Positions 1 to 12,200 of a stretch of DNA of 64,000 bases are shown in pieces. Origin of the DNA: Manduca sexta (lineage: Eukaryota > Arthropoda > Insecta > Lepidoptera > Sphingidae); NCBI RefSeq assembly GCF_014839805.1, contig NC_051118.1, positions 4,952,391-5,016,390 of the forward strand, given 5' to 3'. Both the position numbers and the translations under genes were made by a program. The first letter of the stretch is position 1. The number at the start of each line of letters is the position of its first letter. The notes below the pieces were generated by a model. That model made no database searches and was not told the origin of the DNA. It saw nothing but the letters and a program-made list of their open reading frames with translations.

Positions 1-17
1 TTCCATTGTTAGTTAGT

Positions 18-165
18 TCATTTATAGGGGCTAATTTCTGGAACTGAAGAATCTATTTTGAAAATTATTTCACTAATAGGAAGCTACATTACTCCTATGG
101 CCTATAGGCTTATTTTTTTTAACCTGGGTAATTATTGCGGGCAGAGCCACAGGCAAAACTAGTGT
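18..165 (+). repeat. dispersed repeat C fragment (RTE-like)
   Basis: Bases 1-280 are intron upstream of the first visible Vps15 exon. They contain a fragment resembling 7165-7325 (CTCCTA..TATAGGCTT core and a GGCAAAACTAG-like end), part of a degenerate family that also occurs in several other introns. No gene seen in this stretch. Confidence 0.45.
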
Positions 166-280
166 TGTAATAGTTTTGATAAATAATACATAATGTTTTT
201 CTATGTTTTGTTTTTCAAACAGCAGTCAACTCTTGCCACTTAATGTTAACTTTTACTATTTATTAACATTTCACTGATAG

Positions 281-3200
281 CTAGAGAATATAATGGTAAC
301 ATCATGGCTGTGGGTGTTGCTTACTGACATAGCGTCGTTCAAGCCGACGTTCCTACCAGATGATAATCCAGCCGACTTCAGCTACTTCTTCGACACTTCT
401 AGAAGGAGGTTGTGCTATGTAGCCCCTGAGAGATTCGTCAGAGCACCCGACCCACACAGCAAAAGTGACGTAAGTGTTATTTTCCTAGAAAGTAATAGTA
501 CAATTTTTTTTTTATTGCTTTCTGTGGCTACATCAGCTTGCCGTTATAAAAATAAAAAGTAGAAACACCATCCAACACCTTGAATTACAAAGTATTGTTT
601 GGTATTTCACTGCGCTTGTCATCCTATGACATGAGATGTTGTCTTATCATGTCCAGTAGTTACACTGGCTACAATGTCCTTCAAACCGGCACACAATAGT
701 AACTACACACTGCTGCTTGACGGCAGAAAGAGACATTAAGGTGGTACCTACACAGGCGGACTTTCACATATTAAAGACCTACCACTAGTAATTAAATTAT
801 ATTCTATCTAAATATATTTAATGTATTTTTTCTGATACATTTGATAAGCAAATGATAAGTATCGCAACAAGGATTTATAATTTAACAATAATGTATTCAG
901 GCATTCGACATAATAGCCGATATATTAATGATATGATATAACTTATGTTAGATCTAGACTTATCTGCATAATCAATGTAAATAATTCTAATTCTGAGTAT
1001 TATGTGTCCATTCTCCAAACTTAAAATATTATCCATGTTTGAGTCATTGAATCTAAAACATAAATAAAGCGTAAATGTACCGTCTACATAATAACATTTG
1101 ATAAGTATTTAATAATAGCATCTTTTTAGCGGCGACAGCTTAGTTGGTTGTGGAACGGACTGTTGAGATGAATGTCTGCAGGTTTAAAACCCAAAAGTAC
1201 TACACACCTCTGACTTTTCTAAAATTATGTGTGTATTCTTTGTGAATTATCGCTTTATTTAACGGTAAAGTAAAAATTGTCAGGAAACGTGCATACCGGA
1301 GATGTTCTCGATAGGAATTTTAGGGGCGTGAAGTCTGCCAATCCGCACTAGGCCAGCGTGGTGGACTAAGGCCTAATCCCTTTAGTAGTAGTAGAGGCCT
1401 ATGCCCAGCAGTGGGACAATATATTATACAGGGCTGATGTAATATTATTATTATACTTTTATTTCATACAAATGCCAAGGTATACCAATCAAAAAGTATG
1501 TTTTTCTTGCAGAGTGATGATAAGTCAGGAGGGCTGTTACTCAGCGAGTCGCCGTGTAAAGTGGGCGAGTTAGTCCCAAGCATGGACATTTTCTCAGCGG
1601 GGTAAGCTTATAAATATATAGCTAATCTCCAAACAATACTCTTTTTATTACTTTCTTATCAACTCATGGTATAAGGAGTTTGTTGTTCTGGTTTTAAATT
1701 TTCAAAAGCATTACTATTAATCTCATGAGGATGAAAATAATTCGCCTGGCGAGTACCTTGTTTTTAATATGAATGCGTAATATCTTTTGTAAAACAGCCA
1801 GTGTCCGTCATCATTACAAATTATAATATTAAAACAAGCCAGTACCTAAAATAAAGCAAAAATAATAAAATAAAATGATTATTTTCCGAAGGTTCAACAT
1901 TAACTTAACATTTAGTTTTTTTCGTAATAATGTGTTGAATATTCAACTCCCGACGTTTTGAAAAGTTTGCAGCCTCCATGGTTACGGGGCAGACTATTGT
2001 GTTGTTCATCCGATAAAGTTGATGATACAAAATCTACCGTTATTTTAGAAAAAAAAAGATTAGTCGTAAACAACCGTAGCCCCGTGACCGACAAGGCCGT
2101 AAAGTCTTTTAAATATCGTAAAAATAAAAATAAAATAAAAAAAAAACACGACAAAATTCGGAAATTTTTATTTCAATAAAAAAAAAATATATAATTAAAT
2201 TTCTTCCCAGCTGCGCTCTCCTAGAATTATGGAATGATGGCACACCAGCGCTAGACTTGCCTGGTCTTCTTGCTTACCGTAATGGAGAGGATAGACCTCC
2301 AACAATGACCCTGGGGGAAGGTTGTGAACCGGCCCTTAGAGATTTACTGCACTCTATGACCGAACGGAACCCTAAGGACAGACGCAGTGCTGAACTGTAC
2401 CTCGATGAGGCTAGAGGAAAGTGAGTGTTATTAATATGTTCATAGAGTCCATTTAATATTTACATCTAAAACTATTTTGTATAGATTTTGTTTGAATTTG
2501 TTTATTAAAATCACATGAATAAAAAATGCCGTTAAAGTATTCATTGATTTGTTCTCTATTAGTACGGTAATTTTAGGAATGGATCCTACCATATTATTTA
2601 ATTTAAATAGTTGTAAAATTAAATTAAAATAAATTACTAGTCAAGCACATTGTAAGCTACTTATATATCGTTAAAAATAAAAACATTATGAAACTTTTAA
2701 ATTGCAATTGTAAAATATTTTCGATTTGTGCGCTTGCGCAACTTACGACACGGGGTTTTCCACTTTACTGACATATTTTTTTAGGCTTTTCCCCGAATAC
2801 TTCTACTCATTCCTGCAATCGTACATGCTGATATTCTCAGCGCAGCCCATCCTACCACCAGACGAGAAAATACTCCGTATCCACCAGGACATAAGGAACA
2901 TAATAAAGATCTTCACTCAACCCTCAGACGCTAAAAACTACAAGGACTTGGTCGAAGAGACCACGGAACACACAAATGTAGACAACATAGACAATTTGAA
3001 GGATGGTTTTAAAGTGTTGAGTGTTAATGTGAATGATTATGATGATGAACCTGATGATAAGTCGCCTGACGGTCAGGATTTAGGGCCGGACAGTGAGGGG
3101 TTGATTCTGATTACGTCATTGGTGACGTCATGCATCCGCGGCTTGCATCATTGCACGTCCAAATTGTACTGTTTGGAGATACTGCAGTTGTTGTGCGAGA

Positions 3201-6200
3201 ATTCTAGTTCGGAGACGATTTTGGATCGAATATTGCCGTATATTGTGAGTAATTTTCACTTGTATTTGTTTTAGTATTACTAGTGTTGAAATATAAATTA
3301 TAATTTAGGGATTATTTAGTTTTGTGACGAAATTTTCAGATTACCTATGAAATATTTATAGTTGTTATAATTTACATAATTTTACATGAGTTGTATTGAA
3401 GGCATGTGAAAGAAACGATAATTTTCTATTACTAAGGAATTTTATTTAAAAAAAAAACTTAAGGATTTTTGCAACTCTATCATTATCAATGTTTTAAGAG
3501 GATAAAAAAGACATTGTTAAAAAATCAAATACTGTTTTTTTTTAAATAATAATTGTGTGTGGTCAGATCCACCTGTCGCAGTCGTCGGTGGCGCGCGTGC
3601 GCGCGGCGGGCGTGTGCGCGGGCGCGCGCGCGCTGCGGGCGGTGCGGCGCGTGCCGCCGGGCGACTGCAACGTGTTCCCCGAGTACGTGCTGCCCGAGCT
3701 GGCGCCGCGCGCCACCGACCCCGCCGTGCCCGTGCGCATCGCGTACGCCAACAATATCGGTCACTTATCCTTTTATAACTAAGCTTTTGTTCGCGGCTGA
3801 GCCCGCATGAAATTTTTTTCCGGGATAAAATTTTCCGGGAAAAATGTTCCGCTATATATTTTCCCGGGATAGTCTCTGGTTTCTCAGAATCACAAACCAT
3901 TTCCATATGAAATTTCATCGAAATCCGTTTGGTAGATTTTGAGTGACATTAAAAGAATTTTTAACTAATTAAAATATTTTTTAAGTATTTCCTGAAATTA
4001 GCGCGTTCAAACAAACAAACTCTTCAGCTTTATATTATAGTATAGATAACTCATTACGAACTAGATTACGTCACTGATAATTAATACTCAAACATACAGT
4101 GCAAATAAAATATGTATCGTTGACCAAGTTTGAACAAAAATTAACTCAAATAATATACTTGTGGTACTTTTATCATTATTAACTGCACCCAATAAGTGTT
4201 AAAAAGATTAAATATAATATTTTATTAAACTAAACTCACTCAACTAATCTATTAATTTACTATATTTTCATGTAAAATTTAAATTTACAGCAAAATTAGC
4301 GGAAACCGCTGTTCGATTCTTGGATCAAACGCAGAACATGATCGATAAGGAAGCTGCTAATATTAACTATGAAACTGAACTATCAGCATTACACGAAATG
4401 GTACGTATATTATATAAATATAGCGACTTTATAGTCCTTTTTATTTTTTTTAATCTAACTCTATACTGTACTCGTTTAAAAACGGTGTAATACAAAACAA
4501 AAATAAATTTGTGAATTGTAAATGATTTATTAATATTTTAAAAGGGGTTTTATTACGGTAACTAAACGTATGTTTAAAAACGATGTATAATACCCTAAAG
4601 ACTTTATAAGAACGTTAAAATATCCGTTTTAGTTATGTACTATTTGGATCCTTCGAACTGGACGAATAGAGGAACTTAACGTTTTCCATCTCCTTTAAGT
4701 TATAATAAATCAGTATAAAAACACATTGTGTAGTGCCATAAATGCGTCAGCATATAAAAAAACCTCGCAGTTGGAAACTATTTTGGTCCTTCGAGTCGAA
4801 TAATTAGAACTTTTTTGGCAATCCCTACCTTATGGTAATAATAATACGGTACATATTTAGGTGCGGTCAACAGTGTCCTATCTCTTAACGGACTCGCAAG
4901 CTGTCGTCAAGAGAGCGCTGGTGGAAAATGGCATAACGAAACTTTGCATATTCTTCGGTAAACAAAAAGGTAATTAGTGTTTTTTTATGGTTTTATAATA
5001 CTATTTGGATTGTAGCTTTTCTATTTTTTATATATTTAGTTTGATTTTATTTATCATATTGTATTTTTTGTAAGTAGTTAAAACTCAATACCAAATACTA
5101 AGTTTCCAAAAGGATAAAAGTCCATTAATAAGTATACAATTTAAATAGTTCTAAATGAATCTCCTTTTAAACCGATATTAACTAATTTTTGCTTACAAAT
5201 AAAAAATACTCTAAAAGGAAAAAATTGTACACAATTCAATAAAATACAAATTTTTACTAAAATATAAAAAAAAAACGCTAAAATGATAAATTTGTTTACA
5301 ACTCTCTAAAAACATCACTTTTGGTACAGCAAACGACGTGATCCTCTCTCACATGGTGACGTTCCTCAACGATAAGGAGGAGGTGGCTCTGAGGGGCTGT
5401 TTCTTCGAGAGGGTTGTCGGTGTTGCGTCCTATGTTGGGCAACATGCCGCGCCTATACTGGTGCCGTTGTTGCAACAGGTACGTGTAATGGCGTATAATT
5501 GTGATATATTTTTTTTATACGAACGCAGCAAAGTAGCTCCATTGCACCTGATGGTAAGTGGAGTGGGGTCCAATAGAATGTCGACTGACGAGAGATGTCC
5601 CCTCGACAGTTGGCACAATTATGCCGGCCTGGTGAAGCCGGATATACACAGGGTGATCCCGGAACGCGACACACTTATGTAGACGACCGCGGGTTGTAAC
5701 ACCTTGTGTACGGTGGTCATTATCCAGGATATAAAATATATCCTACCATCAGCAAACCAATTATACTATTATGTTTGAAATTTGAAATAAATTCTCAATA
5801 AGAAATATGTTAAAATTTAATTCTTTCATTCCTCTTATAATATATCTCGAAAATTTGTCCTTTTCACATAAATTGTAAATACGAAATTTTTCATTTGATA
5901 TTTAATTTTTGAATATCTTGCTTTCCATAATATGTATAGTCTTACTTATAAAAATTTCACAAAACTATGCTTAGTTAAAACACAAATTTACTCGATCAGC
6001 TGTAAGTCAAACCCGCCATCTTGCCTCTTAATAAGATTTAAACTAGGAAACCGTTAATGTTTTTGACAGCTATTTAAGCAATTCTTAACCACCTTTTAAC
6101 GCTAAAACAAGTTTATAAGACAGATACCCCCTTATTCATAAACGTTTTTTATCTAACGGCCGAGTAAGCCTGTGATAACAAGTCTGTTTCTCAGTGCTGA

Positions 6201-9200
6201 CGGCATGGCTGCCTTCGCAGTGCGTAGACGTAGGGCCGTTGTGATTGGCTAATATTGAAATACAACAATAATAACCAATCACAACGGCCCTATGTCTATT
6301 TCTCAGTGCCGTTGGGCACTGAAAAACAGGCTTGTTATCACAGCTTTACTCCGTCCTTAGATAAAAAATGTTTATGAATAAGGGGGATAGAGTTTACTCG
6401 AACCTCGATAACATTTTTAATAATTCAAAGCGACTTATACTTTGACCTGCAGGGTCTAACTGACCCGTCGGAGTGGATCATAGCGAAGGCTCTCCGCGCC
6501 ACCACGAGCCTGGCCGAGCTCGGACTGCTTCCCAAACAGAGTCTGTGCGACCTCGTGGCGGAGAGTGCCGTCTGTCTCGCTCATCCTAATTTATGGGTAA
6601 GTTTTTTTTTATATCTCTTAGAATTCGAGTGATTGTCACGCAATCGAATTGTCTCTGGATTAGTGTCTGAAAAAAATAATAAAACATAACTATTGCTTGC
6701 ACCACGACAGTTCAGTAAATTTCTAGTTATTAACCAAATACATCAAAAGAGTGTTTTTATAGATTATGAATTTACTTATCGCTTGCTTTAACGGTGAAGG
6801 AAAACATCGTGAGGAAACCTGCATACCTGAGTTCTCTATAGGAATTTTGAAGGTCTGTGAAGTCAATCCGCACTAGGCCAGCGTGGTGGACTAAGGCCTA
6901 ATCCCTCTCAGTAGTAGAGGAGACCCAGCAGTGGGACAGTATATAATACAGGGTTGGTATTATATATATGAATTTCCTCTCAGATCCGGCATGAGGTGTG
7001 CGGGCTAGTGTCGTGTGTTGCGAGTCTGCTGAACCCTATAGATGTGAACTGCAAGATATTGCCACTCGTGTGGCCGCATCTTAAACACAAACTCATACAG
7101 GTACTTTGATATTCATATATGTATTTTTTTTTTATACTTTTTTTTTAAAGAGGTAACGTTTGCAAGTTTGTTTTTAGATTTGTATGGGCTCATCTCTGGA
7201 ACTTCTGAACCAATTTGTTTTTTTTTATTAATAGGTAGCTATATTACTCCTAAGTGCTATATATAGGCTTGTTGTCTTCGAAAACCTTTTCACATGGCAA
7301 AATCTAGTCTATTATAAGAAAAATGTATAGGTGAAACTAGAGGGTTTTTTTCTATAATAATAGATAATAAATGATCATCATTCATACCTCTGGATCTATC
7401 GCAGGAATTGATCAATCAGTACAAAGTTTGATCGCAACGATCAGATACTGATTGTTTTGAGTGATATTGTATCTTTTCCATACTTCTTTATGTTTTTTTT
7501 TTCTGTAAATAGTAATCACAAAGTGTGTGTGTGTGTTTTTTTACAATGTAAACTTTTTTATATAGCCCAACATATTTGTCTCTCAATCAATCAAAAAAAT
7601 TCAGACCACTGGAAAAAAAACATCACACAAACACCAAAATTTATGGATTTTAAATTCTCATCCAGAATCACCTAAAGACTCAAATGGTCAATTTCTATAG
7701 GTGGAACGGGCAGAGCTCCTGCTGGAGAGTTTAGCTGATCCTATCCCGAGGAAGGTCCTGGACGCGGTGCTGCGGCACGGAGACGTGGACCGGCTGGTGC
7801 AGACCCTCAGGGAGCGGAGGAACACCAGGTTAAAGGTAATTGTACTGATTATGATTTTGAGGTGTATTTGTCTCTGCTTAGAAACATATGTCACGAACAT
7901 GCTCATGTTTTTTTTTTTGCGAACTGCCGCGGTAATCACTGGGGATACCCTGCTGATGGTGTACAAGCGATCTCCCGGCTTAGCAACCACGGCAGTGCCA
8001 ATGAAGATTTGGTGGGCCCTACCGCTATCACTGAGGGTGCCAGCGGACGGTACGCTGGCAACCCGCAGCTATCCGCTCACGGGGCCCGGGAGGAAGAAGG
8101 GAGGGGATAGAGGGAAGGAAGAGAAGAGGAAGGAGCTTTGTTAGGATGGTTGGAAGGGAAAGGGAGAGGAGATGTTCGCGAACCCTTATAGGCCTCAATG
8201 TGTATTTGGCAACCAAGACGTATACACATTACACTATGTGCCTAGAGTCGCGGCATACTGTTCCCCCGTGCATGAGCGTGCATTCGGTGTGAAGTCCGAG
8301 CGCACAACAATTGCCTTGGGGGGAACATGTTCATGTTGGCATCGCGTTAATAAATGAAACCACGTTTTTACCTATTTTTTATTATTTTTTTTTATTGTTT
8401 TCTATGACGGCACGAGCTTGCTGTTCGCCTGATGGTAAGCAATACGACCACCCATAAACAGTAGAAACACCATCCAACACCTTGAATTACAAAGTATTGT
8501 TTGGTATTCCACCGCGCTCGCCATCCTGAGACATGAGATGTTAAGTCTTATTATGTCCAGTAGTCACACTGGGTACAATGTAACATTGTGCCAAATATTA
8601 AAGTTTAAGTAATAAATATTTCCATTTCAGGTAAAACAAGGCACGATGCCGCAGTACTCCGAGATGGGACAGCAACTCAGGAACCTGTTTCGAAGACTCG
8701 CGTCGGACGGTGAGACAATCGAAGCATATATTACTTTTTTTATCCTTAAACGTATTGTGCTGCGTGTGACTGCTTCGCTGGCGAAGTTTTGGCGAAGTCT
8801 CGGGTTCGATTACCGGATCGGACATAGTGGTATTAGGTTATTGTACTAAGTAGCCGGGAGTCTGGAATTTGTGTTAGATATGGCGATAAGCTTGGCCTCT
8901 ATCACGTCAATGGCGGAATACACACGGCGGAAAGTAGATACATCAGTTTTGCCCCTGCCTACCCCATTGGGGTTAAAAGGCATGTGCGTGTTTGTGTGTG
9001 CGTGTGTGTATGCGTGTGTATGTAAAATTAATATTTTATATGTTTTTTCAGGTATGACAGAACACGTAGAGAACCAACTGCTGGCCATGAGCGCGCATCT
9101 CATCAAAATACAGAGTTCGTCTACACAGGTAGCACAGTGCAATATATCCCTTGACCCATGCGAATTAAGACCGAGTTTCCCTTTCCGAAATCTTCAATAT

Positions 9201-12200
9201 TTATTACTCTGTGAAATCGAAAGAAAAAAAATATATTTATTTACATCATATTTTTAGTATCAATAATCGACATGACACATATCTACAACAATAATTTTGT
9301 TTAATGATTTTTAATGTATAAATAAATAGCGCATTATCGTGATTCATGGAACTTGGGGAGGCCTTTGCCCAACATTGGGACATTATAGACTAATATAGTA
9401 CAACAAATACACATGAGACCTTTGTTACAGCACATAACAGACGCCCCCGGTCGTCTATCGTTGACCAACACCGCGATATCCCGCTCCGTACAACTCGACT
9501 CCAACGTGGGCGACACGCTGCAGCACAATGCCGCCAAATTGTACTCCTCTACACAGACTAGGTAAAACTCAAGGGCGTAGTTAGGGGCCGTATTGTTGAT
9601 ACAGGGCCCCTAAGTTTAGGGGCTCCTCTAGGTACATATTTAGGGGGGCCCCGAACTTTAACTTTATTTACATGTATCAATGATACAGCGCCCCCGAACT
9701 TTAGGGGTCCCTTTTGGCCCCTATCTATATTAAACTAAGGAGGCGCCTAAAAGTTCGCACTGTCCTGAAAGGCTTAATAAATTTTGATATAGGGCCCCTA
9801 GCAAGCTACGCCACTGGTCAAACTACAATGCCCTATTTCTATTTGATTAATTTTGTTGCGGTTAAAGACAAATTAGAGTTCCCTAAGGCTTGCCGAGTTT
9901 ATAAATAGGCTGATCCCGGAACGCGACACTTACGTGGGCCACTTTAGCGGGTTTTAACGCCTTATGTACGGTGGTCGCTATCTGGACGGATATAAAATAT
10001 ATCCTTCCACAAAGGATATAGGGATACATACACACATTTATCTATACTATTATATAAAGCGGAAGAGTGTTTCAACGCGATATTCTCAGGAATTACTGGT
10101 TCGAACTGAAAAATTATTTTAGTGTTGAATAGTCCACTTATCGAGGAAGGCTATAGGCCTATATCATTACTCTATGACCAATAGGAGCGGAGCAGGAATG
10201 AAAAATGTTGCAAGAACGGGGAATTTTTCATCTTAAAAAATTCAAAAAATATGTTATAAAACAAAGATCACATCTGTCTGCCTGACTGAACGCGATAAAC
10301 TCAAAAACTAACCAACGGATTTCTATAAAATTTGGTATGGAGATAGTTTGAGACCATAGGAAAAACATACGCTCCCGGGAAGATCTATAGCGGAAAAACT
10401 TTATCACATAGGCGGAGCCGCGGGCAAAAGCTATTTTTAATTTATAGGTTATACATTTGTATTTTGTCCACAGACGGACTCATAAGACGTCGGTAACGCA
10501 CGAGACTCACATGAACACTGAGTGGCAACACATGTTCGGACAATCGCAGGACCAACATTCTAGAGGTGAGATATTGGTGATATATTTTAGTAAGATAACT
10601 ATGTTTGTTTCTAGAACATTTTTATCTATAAAAGATCTTATAATCCATAGTGTCTGTAGTCATATTTTACTACATCTAAAAGAGGTATTATGCTTTGCCA
10701 ACTGACTTGAGTTAAAATAACAACTAAATAAAAACCTCATAACATGATTTCTTTCTGTCTATTTTATAATATCTTTAAGTATAAATGCTTCCATTCCACC
10801 AGGATTCGAGAAAAAAAACATTACAATGTAATTTATATAATAAAAACCGCGTTTCGCTCGTACGTCGGGGTAAACGCTTCATACTCATTTTATACTGGGC
10901 GTTGATCACGGCTTCTTCATGAAAAACCTTTACCGCTACAAAAACAACTAAAACAGTACGACGCTAGCGCCATCTAGACAATCTGATTAAAAACTTAATT
11001 AATTCCCATAAGAGCAAATTACCGGGATAAAAAGTAGCCTATAAGTTTATAGGTCTTTGTCTACCCGTGTGTCAAAATTCATTAAAATCCATTCAGTTGT
11101 TTTCTTTTTATTTTTTCCACACTAAACAGGTTACAATCATAATACAAACTCAATGCTACAAATGAGGTTTCTTAACATAATTATAACCCAAACTTGTGTT
11201 TCACAATTTAATTTGGGTTTACTTCAAACAAACATCGAAACATATTCATAAACTTTCGCATTTATAATATACTAGCTTTTGCTCGCGGCTTCGCCCGCGT
11301 GAAGGAGTTTTTCGGTTTTTTTTTCGACTTACTTAATGTTTCTCGTTATATTACGACCAAATTACACAAAATCATTATAAATTCTAGCCTATGTGTTAAT
11401 CTGATGTATAACCAATATTACTGTGAAATTTCATCGAAATCCGTTCAGTAGTTTTTTCGTGAAAGAGGAACAAACATAAATACATCCATCCTCACAAATT
11501 TCGCATTTATAATATTAGTAGTAAGGTAAGAAATATTTGATTGTAGTAACCGAGTCGGTGTCTGGGACGGGCGTGTCGTGTGGCACGAGTGTGGCGGCGT
11601 CTCACACCGCGTCCGCGCAGCCGCACCACTCGCAAATGGGCCACAGTGCCAGCTACGTGCAGTGTGAGTTCAAAACAATATTACAATAATAATATCGGAC
11701 CGCATTATACTGCTTTGTTAAGCTCAAAAGCGGTATCTCCAAAAAAAACTCAAAATTTTGGTTTTTATGGCGTCGGAAAGCTTAAAGAAACACCCATCCA
11801 ATAAATTTACCTAATAACGGTATCTTGTTTAGAACTTGGTAAAATAAAACCTTAAGGTGGTAGCTCAAGGTCCATTTTCATACATTTTGTTTCGGCTTTA
11901 ATCTGGGTAACTAAACAAGTATTGGCAAGTAAAGAATTTAAATTCACGTCTAGTTAGTGATTATTTCTCGCAGTTGAAAGAAAAATGTAAAAATAATTAA
12001 TAATCATGGATATTTCGGCCTTTAAAATTTAATATGACGAAATTTTAAAGGCAGAAATATCCATGATTATTAATTATTTTTACGTTTTTCTTCAACTGCG
12101 AGAACTAATCACTAACTAGACGTGAATTTAAATTCTTTACTTGCCAATACTTGTTTAGTTACCCAGATTAAAGCCGAAACAAAATGTATGAAAATGGACC

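Larger units (their letters stand above)
281..2420 (+). other. Vps15: Vps15 pseudokinase C-lobe exons
   Basis: Three exons encode the C-lobe of the kinase-like domain. Visible residues 1-5 (LENIM) are the end of the catalytic loop. The DFG position reads D-I-A (visible residues 16-18), where DFA is usual in this family. The activation segment ends at APERF, followed by [17 protein letters not shown], matching the helix F/G region. Vps15 kinases are degenerate and known mainly as scaffolds, so an altered DFG is expected. The third exon ends with the [13 protein letters not shown] segment that closes the kinase fold. Confidence 0.9.
2785..7835 (+). other. Vps15: Vps15 HEAT-repeat region exons
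   Basis: Eight exons encode the helical middle region. Recognisable family stretches are [74 protein letters not shown] and [14 protein letters not shown]. An acidic insert of about 45 residues (near 2950-3090, [18 protein letters not shown]) separates early helices. Exon 3567-3759 is extremely GC-rich and alanine/arginine-rich compared with its AT-rich surroundings. In structures of the complex this region joins the kinase domain to the WD40 propeller and contacts Vps34 and Beclin1/Vps30. Confidence 0.85.

Noticed and set aside
3517..3918. Arg/Ala-rich 133-codon minus-strand frame and several overlapping frames on both strands.
   Set aside because: They are shadows of the GC-rich Vps15 exon 3567-3759; only the plus frame joins in phase to the neighbouring exons and matches the family.
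8598..9257. Frames of 67-128 codons covering 8.6-9.3 kb.
   Set aside because: They run through short Vps15 exons (8631-8709, 9052-9128), a SINE and simple repeats; the splice-defined exons are better supported.
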